This document shows, piece after piece, positions 16,452-25,166 of a stretch of 64,000 nucleotides of DNA. The stretch spans positions 35,679 through 99,678 of the forward strand of contig JBMNUM010000007.1 of the NCBI GenBank assembly GCA_050946275.1, given 5' to 3'. The notes below the pieces were generated by a model. The model was not told where the DNA came from, did no database searches, and saw only the letters and a list, made by a program, of their open reading frames with translations. This DNA comes from JBMNUM01 sp050946275. Its GTDB lineage: Bacteria > Actinomycetota > Coriobacteriia > Coriobacteriales > CADBOM01. Position numbers and translations under genes: made by a program. The stretch's first letter is position 1. Every line of letters starts with the position of its first letter.

Positions 16452-17810
16452 GTGCTGCTCTTCGCTAGATATGTCATACCGGTCTCGTCGCCGCATATCG
16501 AAAACGGCGCCGTGCTCGTTCGCGACAACAAGATCGTCGAGGTCGGCGATGCGAACACCCTGCGCACGAGGTATCCGGATGAGGAGAAGCGAGACTTCGG
16601 CATCGCCGCCCTCCTGCCCGGCTTCATCGACATGCACACGCATCTCGAGTATTCCGCCCTGCGCGGTCTCATGTACGACATGCCCTATGCGGCATGGAAG
16701 CTGCAGCTGACGAGGAAGGCCCAGCGCTTCGCCTACCGCGATTGGATGGACTCGGCGCTGCTCGGCGCGCTCGAGGCCGTTCGCTCCGGCATCACGACCG
16801 TCGTGGACGTGACGTCGACCGGCGCCTCGTTCCATGCCGCCCAGGATATCGGGCTGCGCTCGATCATCTACCGCGAGGTTGGCACGACGGAGCAGTCCGA
16901 GATCCCCTATGTCCTCCAGACGGCTTATCGCGATGTCGATATGTGGCGCGAGCGCTCCGACCCCGACATGACGACGATCGGCATCGCCCCCTACTCGCTG
17001 TACACCTGCCACCCGCGCATCTTCAGCGAGCTGGCCGAGTACGCCTCGGATGGCACGATGGTCGCCATCCATCTCGCCGGCAGCAAGGAGGAGTACGAGT
17101 TCGTCCGCAACGGCAAGCCCGCGTTCTCCCTATACGAGGATCCCGCGGAGCGCAATTTCGAGACGCATCAGCCCGCCTGGCTCGCCACGGGCGTGAGTCC
17201 CGTCCAGTACATCTTGAACTGGAGGCTGCTCAACGTCCCCAACGTCCTCGCGATTCATTGCACCCAGGTGGATGACCGCGATATCGCGACGTTGGCTGAC
17301 CATGACGTGGCCATCGCCGTCTGCCCGCGCTGCAACGCGAAGCTCGGCATGGGCGTGGCCCCGATCCTTAAGTTCCTCAAGGCCGGCATCAGGGTCGGAA
17401 TCGGCACGGATTCCCCGGCGGCATCGGACGTCACGGACCCATTCGACGAGATGCGACTCGCGCTGCTCATGCAGCGTGCCGTCAGCGGTCGTCGCAGCGA
17501 GTTCCTCAAGACATCCCAGGCGCTCGGCTTCTCCACGCTCGACGCTGCCCGGGCCCTGCGCATGGAGGACAAGATCGGCTCGCTCGAGTCCGGCAAAGCG
17601 GCCGACATCATCGCGGTCGATCTGTCGAACTCGCATCAGGTGCCGACCCACGATCCCACCTCTGCGATCGTGCACACGGCGACGCAGGAGAACATCCTGA
17701 TGACCATGGTGAACGGCAACATCCTCTACGACGGGGGCCATGTTCACAGCGTCGACGTCGAGCGTGTGTTCGACCGCGTCGAGGAAATGAGAGTCAAGCT
17801 GCGCAACTAG
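16452..17810 (+). CDS. Amidohydrolase, SAH/MTA/aminofutalosine deaminase-like
   Basis: 452 residues of the TrzN/AtzA-like branch of metal-dependent deaminases. Metal and catalytic landmarks in order are GFIDMHTHLEY (HxH), VAIHLAGSKEEYEF (His/Glu), LAIHCTQVDD (His) and GIGTDSPAASD (Asp). Relatives deaminate S-adenosylhomocysteine, methylthioadenosine or 6-amino-6-deoxyfutalosine (menaquinone route); the substrate cannot be chosen from sequence alone. mtnA at 35220 makes methylthioadenosine possible but they are not linked. Start is GTG with GGAGGT upstream. Confidence 0.8.
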   Translation: MLLFARYVIPVSSPHIENGAVLVRDNKIVEVGDANTLRTRYPDEEKRDFGIAALLPGFIDMHTHLEYSALRGLMYDMPYAAWKLQLTRKAQRFAYRDWMDSALLGALEAVRSGITTVVDVTSTGASFHAAQDIGLRSIIYREVGTTEQSEIPYVLQTAYRDVDMWRERSDPDMTTIGIAPYSLYTCHPRIFSELAEYASDGTMVAIHLAGSKEEYEFVRNGKPAFSLYEDPAERNFETHQPAWLATGVSPVQYILNWRLLNVPNVLAIHCTQVDDRDIATLADHDVAIAVCPRCNAKLGMGVAPILKFLKAGIRVGIGTDSPAASDVTDPFDEMRLALLMQRAVSGRRSEFLKTSQALGFSTLDAARALRMEDKIGSLESGKAADIIAVDLSNSHQVPTHDPTSAIVHTATQENILMTMVNGNILYDGGHVHSVDVERVFDRVEEMRVKLRN

Positions 17811-17843
17811 CACGCGCGTGGAAACGAGAGAGGTGTTCCAACC

Positions 17844-18254
17844 TTGAGCCAGAAGAAGAAAACCAGCTCGAAGAACCGCAGCTCCCACGAGAAGCGCGTT
17901 TCCAAGTCGACGCCGAAGTCGAGCGCCGAGAAGGAAGCCGCGCTTGCCGCGGAGCGCGAGAAACGCGAGAAGACGAAGAAGCGTCAGATGACCTCGTCGA
18001 ACGGGCGCAAGTTCCTCGCCATCTTCTTCTCGGCGCTGCTCATCATCGCGTTCGCGACCCCGAGCGTCGCGGCACTGAACTCGTGCTCGAAGAAGGAGCA
18101 GGCCGAGCAGATGGTCGACCAGGATGGCGATGGCGTGGCCGACGTCGTCGTGGGCGGCGAGGACGCCGAGGGCGCTGACGGGGAAAGCGCCGATGCGGCT
18201 GCTGCGGACGAGGCGGCGACCGAGGATAGTGCGAAGAACGAGGCCGGCGCATAG
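17844..18254 (+). CDS. Hypothetical membrane-anchored protein, basic N-tail and acidic C-tail
   Basis: 136 residues. The first ~55 are Lys/Ser/Arg-rich, then one membrane segment (FLAIFFSALLIIAFATPSVAA). The C-terminal part begins NSCSKKEQAEQ and contains DQDGDGVAD, a Ca-binding-loop-like motif as in thrombospondin type 3 or EF-hand loops, followed by Ala/Asp/Glu-rich sequence. The N-terminus would be cytoplasmic by the positive-inside rule. It starts at TTG after GAGAGAGGTG and sits 51 bp before tatA. No family recognised. Confidence 0.6.
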   Translation: MSQKKKTSSKNRSSHEKRVSKSTPKSSAEKEAALAAEREKREKTKKRQMTSSNGRKFLAIFFSALLIIAFATPSVAALNSCSKKEQAEQMVDQDGDGVADVVVGGEDAEGADGESADAAAADEAATEDSAKNEAGA

Positions 18255-18305
18255 CGCGCCGCGCCCCGCGACGGCAACCGACTGCGCCACGAGGAGCTGA
18301 CGGCT

Positions 18306-18773
18306 GTGAATATCGGCCCGGCAGAGCTGCTGGTCATCATATTGTTCGCGTTCATCATCGTGGGACCCGAGCGCCTGCCGAAGGCCGGCAGGGCCATTGG
18401 CAATGCCCTGAGGAAGTTGCGAGACACGCAGGGGCAGATCGACCAGACCCTCAAGGACGAGGGCCTCGACCCCAAGAGCATCCAGGAAGCCTCCCGCAAT
18501 CCCTTCCTCGCCCTCGAGAAGATCGAGAAGGTCGCTAACGCGATTCCCCACGGGGAAGATGAAACCGATGCGGGCGTTGACGATGCGGCCGACGACGGGG
18601 ACTCTTCCAAAGCGGAGAATGGGGAGGAACATAAACCCGCAACCGTCTCCGCCCTCACCGACATGGAGACGTTCACCGAGCGAAAGGCGCGGCTGACAGC
18701 CGAAGCCGAGGCGGGGGAGGCCGCCTCCGGGCAGTCCGGGCAAGCAAGCGAACCGGTGGCCGGCGATGTCTAG
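18306..18773 (+). CDS. tatA: Sec-independent translocase protein TatA/TatB family
   Basis: 155 residues: a short membrane helix (ELLVIILFAFIIVGPERLP), the FG/GP-type hinge and an amphipathic helix (KAGRAIGNALRKLRDTQGQI), then a long acidic disordered tail. The GPERLPKAGRAIG context and long tail are TatB-like, but only one such gene is seen with tatC, so it may serve both roles. It forms the Tat pore for folded, often cofactor-containing proteins. Start is GTG. It overlaps tatC by 8 nt. Confidence 0.88.
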   Translation: MNIGPAELLVIILFAFIIVGPERLPKAGRAIGNALRKLRDTQGQIDQTLKDEGLDPKSIQEASRNPFLALEKIEKVANAIPHGEDETDAGVDDAADDGDSSKAENGEEHKPATVSALTDMETFTERKARLTAEAEAGEAASGQSGQASEPVAGDV

Positions 18774-19560
18774 GAGGAAGAAGAACAAGACGGCGGAGAT
18801 GCCGATTCTCGATCACTTCTCCGAGCTCCGGAGAAGGCTGGTCATCGTCGTCGTGTGCCTGCTCGTCGCGACCGTCGCCATCTACTTCATATCCCCGCAG
18901 CTCATCGAATGGCTCAAGAAGCCCATCTCGCAGTTCCTGCCGGGAACGGGTACCGGCGAGCTGTACGTGCTCGATCCCCTCACCGGCTTCACCCTGCGGT
19001 TCAAGGTGTCGTTCCTGGCATCCGTAATGGTGACGGCCCCCATCTGGATCTGGAACATCCTCGCGTTCTTCCTGCCGGCGCTCAAGCCGCATGAGCGCAA
19101 GTGGGTGCTCCCGACGTTCTTCGTCGGCGTCTTCCTGTTCATCGCCGGCAACATCTTCTGCTACTTCATCATCCTGCGCCCCGCGTTCGAATGGCTGCTC
19201 GGTCAGGTGACTCCCTTCGCGACGGTGTTCCCCGATGCGAGCACGTACGTGAGCGCCATCCTGATGTTCGAGCTGGCGTTCGGCGTGGCCTTCGAGCTGC
19301 CTCTCATCACGTTCTACCTCATCGTCTTCAACATCGTTCCCTACAAGATGCTCCGCAAGAGCTGGCGCGTGGTCTACATCGTGCTCATGGTGTTCTGCGC
19401 CGCCGTGACGCCCGACGCGTCGCCGGTGACGATGCTGCTCCTGTATGCAGCCATGGTCGGTCTCTACGAGATATCCCTGGCTTTGGCGCGTGTCGCGCTG
19501 CGCAAGAGGATAGAGCGTCAGCGCGCGGAAGAGGAGCGGGAGGCTCTCGAGGATGCATGA
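18766..19560 (+). CDS. tatC: Sec-independent translocase protein TatC
   Basis: 264 residues with six predicted membrane helices and TatC hallmarks: ILDHFSELRRRLVIV at the N-terminus, FKVSFLASVMVTAPIWIWNI, and AAVTPDASPVTMLLLYAAM near the end. TatC recognises twin-arginine signal peptides. It overlaps tatA (8 nt) and hypA (8 nt), so the three are translationally coupled. That coupling suggests hydrogenase maturation and export are produced together. Confidence 0.95.
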   Translation: MSRRKKNKTAEMPILDHFSELRRRLVIVVVCLLVATVAIYFISPQLIEWLKKPISQFLPGTGTGELYVLDPLTGFTLRFKVSFLASVMVTAPIWIWNILAFFLPALKPHERKWVLPTFFVGVFLFIAGNIFCYFIILRPAFEWLLGQVTPFATVFPDASTYVSAILMFELAFGVAFELPLITFYLIVFNIVPYKMLRKSWRVVYIVLMVFCAAVTPDASPVTMLLLYAAMVGLYEISLALARVALRKRIERQRAEEEREALEDA

Positions 19561-19894
19561 GTTCGGGCTGACTCAGGCCGTCGTCGAGACGGCTAGCGCA
19601 TCGGCACGCGAGGCGGGTGCGGCCCGCGTGACCGAGATTCGCCTCACGGTCGGCGAACTCACCCAGGTGGTCGAGGAGGCCATGGACTTCGCTTTTGAGG
19701 TGCTGCGCAGGGGAACGATCTGCGAGGGCGCCCGCCTGACGATCGACTTCATCGCACCCCGCTCGCGCTGTTTGGATTGCGGAATCGAGTTCGCCCATGA
19801 TGCCCTCCATCGCAAATGCCCCGAATGCGAAAGCCCCTTCACGCAGGTGATAGCCGGCAGGGAGCTGGAGATAACGAGCATCGAAGTCGAGTAG
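19553..19894 (+). CDS. hypA: Hydrogenase nickel incorporation protein HypA
   Basis: 113 residues. MHEFGLTQAVVE provides the Ni-binding Met-His start (MHE), and the zinc site is CLDCG...CPECES. It delivers nickel to [NiFe]-hydrogenase large subunits with HypB. It overlaps the end of tatC. hypB lies 152 bp downstream on the same strand, with a probable fresh promoter between. The other hyp genes are at 52-57 kb on the other strand. Confidence 0.95.
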   Translation: MHEFGLTQAVVETASASAREAGAARVTEIRLTVGELTQVVEEAMDFAFEVLRRGTICEGARLTIDFIAPRSRCLDCGIEFAHDALHRKCPECESPFTQVIAGRELEITSIEVE

Positions 19895-20046
19895 CGGCCC
19901 CCCCACCCCACCCCCGGCTGCCGCATCTCCTATTGACGCGTACATGAGAATCCAGGGCATCGTTCGGCAGAGTTTTCGTTGCGTTGCGGAAAATTGGTAT
20001 ATCCTAGTAATCCGTCTTGACCGCGACCGTACGGGGAGGAGAGAGT

Positions 20047-20709
20047 ATGCAACTGGACATCGGCAAGCCGATTCTCGAGAAGAACGACTCTCTCGCGCAT
20101 GCCAACAGGGAGCTCCTCGACGAGAAGGGCGTGTTCACCGTCAACATGCTCGCGAGTCCCGGTGCGGGCAAGACATCCCTCATCCTCGCAACAGCCGAGG
20201 CCCTGGGGGACGCGTGCCGCATCGCGGTCATCGAAGGCGATGTGGCCAGCCGCATCGATGCCGAGCTCATCAAGGAGGCGGGCATTCCCTGCGTGCAGAT
20301 CAACACGGGCGGCATTTGCCATCTGGAGTCGCAGATGGTCCGCAAGGCGCTCGAGCAGCTCGACCTCGATTCCATCGACCTGCTCTTCATCGAGAACGTC
20401 GGCAACCTCGTCTGCACATCCGATTTCTATCTGGGCGAGCATTGCAGCGTGGTGGTGCTCTCCATCCCAGAGGGGCATGACAAGCCGGTCAAGTACCCGG
20501 CCATCTTCCAGGCCGCCGACGCGGTCGTGCTCGGCAAGGTGGATGCCCTTCCCGTGTTCGCGTTCGACGAGCGCGCGTTCCGCGCATATATGAGCGACCT
20601 CAACCCGCTCGCCCCGATCTTTCCCGTTTCCGCTGTCAAGGGGACGGGTATCGCGGCATGGACGGCGTGGTTGAAGTCGAAGATCGAGATTTTCGGAGGT
20701 ATGGCGTGA
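20047..20709 (+). CDS. hypB: Hydrogenase nickel incorporation GTPase HypB
   Basis: 220 residues of a SIMIBI GTPase: P-loop LASPGAGKTSLI, EGDVASRIDAE, metal-binding NTGGICHLE (Cys-His), FIENVGNLVCTSDFYLG and the base-specificity GKVDA. It has no N-terminal His-rich nickel store. Start 20047 follows GGGGAGGAGAGAG. Its last 4 nt overlap the topA start (GTGA). Confidence 0.95.
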   Translation: MQLDIGKPILEKNDSLAHANRELLDEKGVFTVNMLASPGAGKTSLILATAEALGDACRIAVIEGDVASRIDAELIKEAGIPCVQINTGGICHLESQMVRKALEQLDLDSIDLLFIENVGNLVCTSDFYLGEHCSVVVLSIPEGHDKPVKYPAIFQAADAVVLGKVDALPVFAFDERAFRAYMSDLNPLAPIFPVSAVKGTGIAAWTAWLKSKIEIFGGMA

Positions 20710-23216
20710 TACTCGTAGTCACCGAGAAGAACATCGCGGCACAGAAGATCGCCGATTTGCTCGGCGATACCAAACCCGTGTCCGACAAGGTGTACAACAC
20801 CCCGGTGTACCGCTTCAAGCACAACGGCGACGAATGGGTCGCCATCGGCTTGCGCGGCCACATACTCGGCATGGACTTCGTTCCCAAGCTCGAGTACAAG
20901 TCGCGCAAGGGATGGGTCGGCATCGACGACGAGGGCAACGAGATTCCCGCGCCCGGCATCCCCGATAGCCTCGACAAGCCGCCGTTCAAGAAGCGCAAGC
21001 CGTTTTACGAGAACGGCGTGAGCCTCAAGGACTGGAAGGTGCCGGTGCTGCCGTACCTCGTGTACGCCCCGGTGGTCAAGACCCCGGCCGAGAAGGACAT
21101 CATCCGCACGCTCAAGAACCTCGCGAAGAAGGCCGACGAGATCATCATCGCCACGGACTTCGACCGCGAGGGAGAGCTCATCGGCTCCGACGCCGTCCTC
21201 ATGATCGACGAGGTCTCGAACGCGCCCATCACCCGTGCCCGCTATTCGGCGCTCACGAAGGGCGAGATCACCAACGCGTTCGACAACCTCGTAGAGCTCG
21301 ACGTCAACCTGGCGCAGGCGGGAGACTCCCGCCGTCTCATCGACCTCGTCTGGGGCGCCGTGCTCACCCGCTATCTCACCATGGCGAAGTTCAGCGGGTT
21401 CGGCACCGTGCGCTCCGCCGGCCGCGTGCAGACCCCCACGCTCGCGCTCATCGTCGAGCGCGAGAAGGAGCGTCTCGCCTTCGTGCCCGAGGATTACTGG
21501 GTCATCAAGGCCACGTGCGCCGATGGCGACGGGCATTCGTTCTCCACGGGTCACGCGGCCGATCGCTTTGATGATGGGGCGAAGGCCCGGGCTGCGTTCG
21601 ACCGCGTCAAGGACGCGACCGAGGCCCGCGTGACGGGCATCGAGAAGAAGAAGCGCACCGTCCCCGCGCCCGCCCCGTTCAACACGACTTCCCTGCAGGC
21701 GGCCGCCGCGGCGATCGGGCTCACCCCGGCCCGCACGATGAGGCTCGCCGAGTCACTCTACATGAGCGGTTACATCTCGTATCCGCGTGTCGACAACACG
21801 GTGTACCCGAACTCCATCGATTTCGCGGTATCGCTCAAGATGCTCTCCGGCAATCCGGCGTACGCCCCGTACGCGCGCAAGCTCCTCGCCCGGGGCAAGC
21901 TCACGCCGACGCGCGGCAAGACGCAGACGACGGACCACCCGCCCATCCATCCGACCGGATGCGCGAGCTCCGAGAAGCTCAAGGCCGACGAGTGGAAGCT
22001 CTACAACCTTATCGCGCGGCGCTTCATGGCGACGCTCTCCGGCCCGGCGACCATGGAGGCCACGAAGGTCTCGCTGGATGTCAACGGCGAGCCGTTCGTC
22101 TCGCGCGGGGATGTCGTCCTCGTCGAGGGTTTCCGCGAGGTCTATCCCTATGGCGCGAAGAAGGACGAGGATCTGCCGCAGCTTTCCGAAGGCGACGTTC
22201 TCGCATTCTCGGACCCGGAGCTGCTGAAGAAGCAGACCGAGCCCCCGGCGCGCTATTCGCAGGGCAAGCTCATCCAGGAGATGGAGAAGCTCGGTCTCGG
22301 CACGAAGTCGACGCGCCACTCGACGATCGAGCGCCTGCAGGAGGTCAACTACATCCAGAACAACCCGCTCGAGCCCACGCAGCTCGGCATGGCCGTCATC
22401 GATGCGCTCGGGCAGTTCGCGCCCCGCATCGTCTCGCCGGTCATGACGTCCGAGCTCGAGGAGGAGATGAGCGCCATCTCGGTGGGTGAGGAGACGCTCG
22501 GCAACGTCGTGGGCCATTCGCGCGACCTGCTCGACGACGTGATCGAGGTGCTCATCCCGAAGAAGGAGGAGGTGGGCGAGGCTCTTACCGAGGCGGTCAA
22601 CGCCGACGCGAAGGTGGGCACCTGCCCCAAGTGCGGTCACGACCTGCTGTTGAAGAACTCGGCCAAGACTCGTTCCCGGTTCATCGGCTGCTCCAATTGG
22701 CCCGAATGCGACGCGACGTATCCCGTTCCCGAGGGAAGGCTGCGACAGACCGAGGAGCTGTGCCCCGAATGCGGCGGCCCGATGATCACCGTGCAGCCCT
22801 TCCGCTCGAAGCCGAAGAACATGTGCATCGACCCGAACTGCAAATCGAACTACGAGCCGAGCGTCGTCGTCGGCGACTGCAAGGCCTGCGAGCGCCTGGG
22901 CAAGACTTCGCGCCTCATCGCGCAGAAGAACCCCAAGACGCTCAAGCGCTTCATCCGCTGCGAGAACTACGACGAGTGCCAGACAAGCTACCCGCTGCCC
23001 CGCAACGGCAAGATCGAGGCGACGGGCGAGTATTGCGAGCACTGCGATGCCCCGCTCGTCGTCGTGCAGACGCGCCGCGGGCCGTGGAAGCTCTGCCCGA
23101 ACCTCTCGTGCCCGAGCCAGAAGAAGGATGAAGAGAAGAGCTCGTCGGGACGCAAGACGACCCGCAAGTCGACGCGCGGCAAGTCGACGGGCACGCGCAA
23201 GAAGGCCGGCAAGTAG
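20706..23216 (+). CDS. topA: DNA topoisomerase I, archaeal-like type IA, with four zinc ribbons
   Basis: 836 residues. Toprim domain ILVVTEKNIAAQKIADLLG and the acidic triad region ATDFDREGELIG; active-site GYISYPRVDNTVYP with Tyr359; TTDHPPIHPT. The N-terminus and the NTVYP/TDHPPIHPT wording resemble archaeal TopA rather than the usual bacterial LVIVESPAKAKTI form. The C-terminus has four Cys4 modules (CPKCG...CSNWPEC; CPECGG...CIDPNC; CKACE...CENYDEC; CEHCD...CPNLSC) and a basic tail. It relaxes negative supercoils. GTG start overlaps hypB by 4 nt. No other topoisomerase gene is visible here. Confidence 0.9.
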   Translation: MILVVTEKNIAAQKIADLLGDTKPVSDKVYNTPVYRFKHNGDEWVAIGLRGHILGMDFVPKLEYKSRKGWVGIDDEGNEIPAPGIPDSLDKPPFKKRKPFYENGVSLKDWKVPVLPYLVYAPVVKTPAEKDIIRTLKNLAKKADEIIIATDFDREGELIGSDAVLMIDEVSNAPITRARYSALTKGEITNAFDNLVELDVNLAQAGDSRRLIDLVWGAVLTRYLTMAKFSGFGTVRSAGRVQTPTLALIVEREKERLAFVPEDYWVIKATCADGDGHSFSTGHAADRFDDGAKARAAFDRVKDATEARVTGIEKKKRTVPAPAPFNTTSLQAAAAAIGLTPARTMRLAESLYMSGYISYPRVDNTVYPNSIDFAVSLKMLSGNPAYAPYARKLLARGKLTPTRGKTQTTDHPPIHPTGCASSEKLKADEWKLYNLIARRFMATLSGPATMEATKVSLDVNGEPFVSRGDVVLVEGFREVYPYGAKKDEDLPQLSEGDVLAFSDPELLKKQTEPPARYSQGKLIQEMEKLGLGTKSTRHSTIERLQEVNYIQNNPLEPTQLGMAVIDALGQFAPRIVSPVMTSELEEEMSAISVGEETLGNVVGHSRDLLDDVIEVLIPKKEEVGEALTEAVNADAKVGTCPKCGHDLLLKNSAKTRSRFIGCSNWPECDATYPVPEGRLRQTEELCPECGGPMITVQPFRSKPKNMCIDPNCKSNYEPSVVVGDCKACERLGKTSRLIAQKNPKTLKRFIRCENYDECQTSYPLPRNGKIEATGEYCEHCDAPLVVVQTRRGPWKLCPNLSCPSQKKDEEKSSSGRKTTRKSTRGKSTGTRKKAGK

Positions 23217-23267
23217 CGCGCCGGACCCCGGCGGTCCCGCGCGCCGCATCGCAAGTCCATCGCATAT

Positions 23268-23304
23268 CCCGGATAGCCGACCTTGTGCGGTTATCCGGGC
23301 TTTT
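23268..23304 (+). terminator. Terminator after topA
   Basis: A 12-bp stem CCCGGATAGCCG/CGGTTATCCGGG (one G-U pair), 8-nt loop, followed by CTTTTACTT. It closes the hypB-topA transcript before mdh. Confidence 0.85.
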
Positions 23305-23354
23305 ACTTGCTACCATAAGATGAGACCGAAACCCAATGCGAAAGGCTGGTTCTC

Positions 23355-24281
23355 ATGGCATATCCCAAGGTCACCATCGTAGGCGCGGGCAACGTGGGCG
23401 CGACTGCCGCCGAGCTCATCCTGTTCAAGAATCTCGCGGACGTCGTCTTGATCGATGTCGTGGAGGGCGTGCCCCAGGGCAAGGCGCTCGACATGATGCA
23501 CATGCGCTCGCTCGCGAAGTTCGGCCCGGTCGTCACCGGAACGAACGACTACGCCGACACGGCGGGTAGCGATGTCGTCGTCATCACGGCCGGCGTGCCG
23601 CGCAAGCCGGGTATGACGCGCGAGGACCTGCTCGACACGAACTCCAAGATCATGCGCTCGGTCATCGAGCAGGTGCAGGCCGCCTCGCCCGATGCCATCA
23701 TCATCTGCGTGACGAACCCGCTCGACGTCATGACGTACCTGGCCAAGCAGATCTCGGGTCTGCCCAAGGAGCGCATCTTCGGCATGGGAGGCGTGCTCGA
23801 CTCGTCGCGCTTCGCCTTCGCCATCCAGCAGACGCTCGATTGCGACATCGCCGACGTCGACGCCATCGTCGTGGGCGCCCATGGACAGGGCATGGTTCCG
23901 CTGCCGAAGCATTCGAGCGTCGCCGGAAAGCCCCTGACGGAGCTGCTCGACGCCGATGCCATCGCCGCTGTTTGCGAACGCACCGTCAACGGCGGCGCCG
24001 AGGTCGTCAACTACCTCAAGACCGGATCGGCGTTCTACGCGCCCGGCGCGTCGATCGCCCGCATGGTCGAGGCCATCCTCACCGACTCGCACGACGTGCT
24101 GAGCGTGTGCGCGTACCTCGAGGGCGAGTACGGCATCGACGACATCTACATGTGCGTTCCGGTCGAGTTGGCTCGCGAGGGCATCGTGCGCGTCGTCGAG
24201 TTCGACCTCGATGACGAGGACAAGGCCCTGCTCGCCGAGTCCGCTGCAAGCATCCGCGCTTCCGTCGAGGCGCTTTCCTAG
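23355..24281 (+). CDS. mdh: Malate dehydrogenase, LDH-like type
   Basis: 308 residues. Rossmann motif VTIVGAGNVGATAAE; the Asp of VLIDVVEG selects NAD; ITAGVPRKPGMTREDLL contains the substrate-loop Arg pair; CVTNPLDVMTYLAKQ and VVGAHGQGMVPL (catalytic His) follow. RKPGM at the loop indicates malate rather than lactate. It precedes the fumarase pair by 18 bp, so oxaloacetate to malate to fumarate is encoded together. Confidence 0.93.
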   Translation: MAYPKVTIVGAGNVGATAAELILFKNLADVVLIDVVEGVPQGKALDMMHMRSLAKFGPVVTGTNDYADTAGSDVVVITAGVPRKPGMTREDLLDTNSKIMRSVIEQVQAASPDAIIICVTNPLDVMTYLAKQISGLPKERIFGMGGVLDSSRFAFAIQQTLDCDIADVDAIVVGAHGQGMVPLPKHSSVAGKPLTELLDADAIAAVCERTVNGGAEVVNYLKTGSAFYAPGASIARMVEAILTDSHDVLSVCAYLEGEYGIDDIYMCVPVELAREGIVRVVEFDLDDEDKALLAESAASIRASVEALS

Positions 24282-24299
24282 GCTCGGGAGGCTGGCGCG

Positions 24300-25166
24300 A
24301 TGGACGGCGTGGCATTCAAGGAGCTTACCGCGGCTGGCGTCGCCGCCGCGGTGCGTGCGGCGATTCCGCTCATCGCGACGCGGACGCGCCCCGATTTCAT
24401 GGATGCGCTGCGCGAGGCCGCTGCCCGCGAGACGGGCGAGCGCGCCCGCTCGGTGCTCGCCATGATGCTCGAAAACGATGATATCGCCCGGCGCGACCAC
24501 GTGCCCATCTGCCAGGACACCGGCTCGGTATGGGTGTATCTGGAGGTTGGCTGCGACCAGAGCGTCCCCGGCGACATCTTCTCGCTGGTCGACGATGCCG
24601 TCGCCGATGCATATGCCGACGCGCGCCTCCGCATGAGCATCCTCGCCGATGCGCTCGTGCAGCGCGAGAACACCACCACGAACGCGCCGGCCTTCACCGA
24701 AGTCGGTTTCTCGGGTCGTCCGGGTGCACGGTTGCATGTCATGCTCAAGGGAGGCGGGTCGGATAACGCCTCGCGTGTCGTCATGCTTCCGCCGGGTGCC
24801 GGTTACGAGGGCATCGAGGAGGCCGTCGTCTCGTGCGTGAGGGAGAAGGGTTCTTCCGCTTGCCCGCCGCTGCTCATCGGCATCGGCGTGGGCGCCACGT
24901 TCGACAAGGTGGCGGGTCTCGCCAAGAAGGCGCTCCTCCGCCCCGTGGGCATCGCGTCTTCCGATCCGCGCGTCGCCGAGATCGAGGAGCGCCTCCTGCG
25001 CGCCGTCAACGCGACGGGGGTCGGACCCGCCGGCCTCGGCGGGGACACCACCGCGCTCGCGGTGAACATCAACACCGCACCGTGCCACATCGCCGCCCTC
25101 CCGCTTGCGATCAACATGGGATGCTGCGCCATGCGCTCCATCTCGCTCGAGCTTGAGGAGGCATGA
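24300..25166 (+). CDS. Fumarate hydratase class I, alpha subunit
   Basis: 288 residues. The family's [4Fe-4S] cysteines fit CQDTG (ICQDTGSVWVYLEVG), CPP or CVREKG in the middle, and NMGCCAMRS. GVGATFDKVAGLAKKALL and GGDTTALAVNINTAPCHI are typical. Two-subunit class I hydratases act on fumarate/malate or on tartrate; the mdh neighbour favours fumarate. Oxygen-sensitive, fitting an anaerobe. GGGAGG precedes ATG 24300, and the end overlaps the beta gene by 4 nt. Confidence 0.9.
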   Translation: MDGVAFKELTAAGVAAAVRAAIPLIATRTRPDFMDALREAAARETGERARSVLAMMLENDDIARRDHVPICQDTGSVWVYLEVGCDQSVPGDIFSLVDDAVADAYADARLRMSILADALVQRENTTTNAPAFTEVGFSGRPGARLHVMLKGGGSDNASRVVMLPPGAGYEGIEEAVVSCVREKGSSACPPLLIGIGVGATFDKVAGLAKKALLRPVGIASSDPRVAEIEERLLRAVNATGVGPAGLGGDTTALAVNINTAPCHIAALPLAINMGCCAMRSISLELEEA

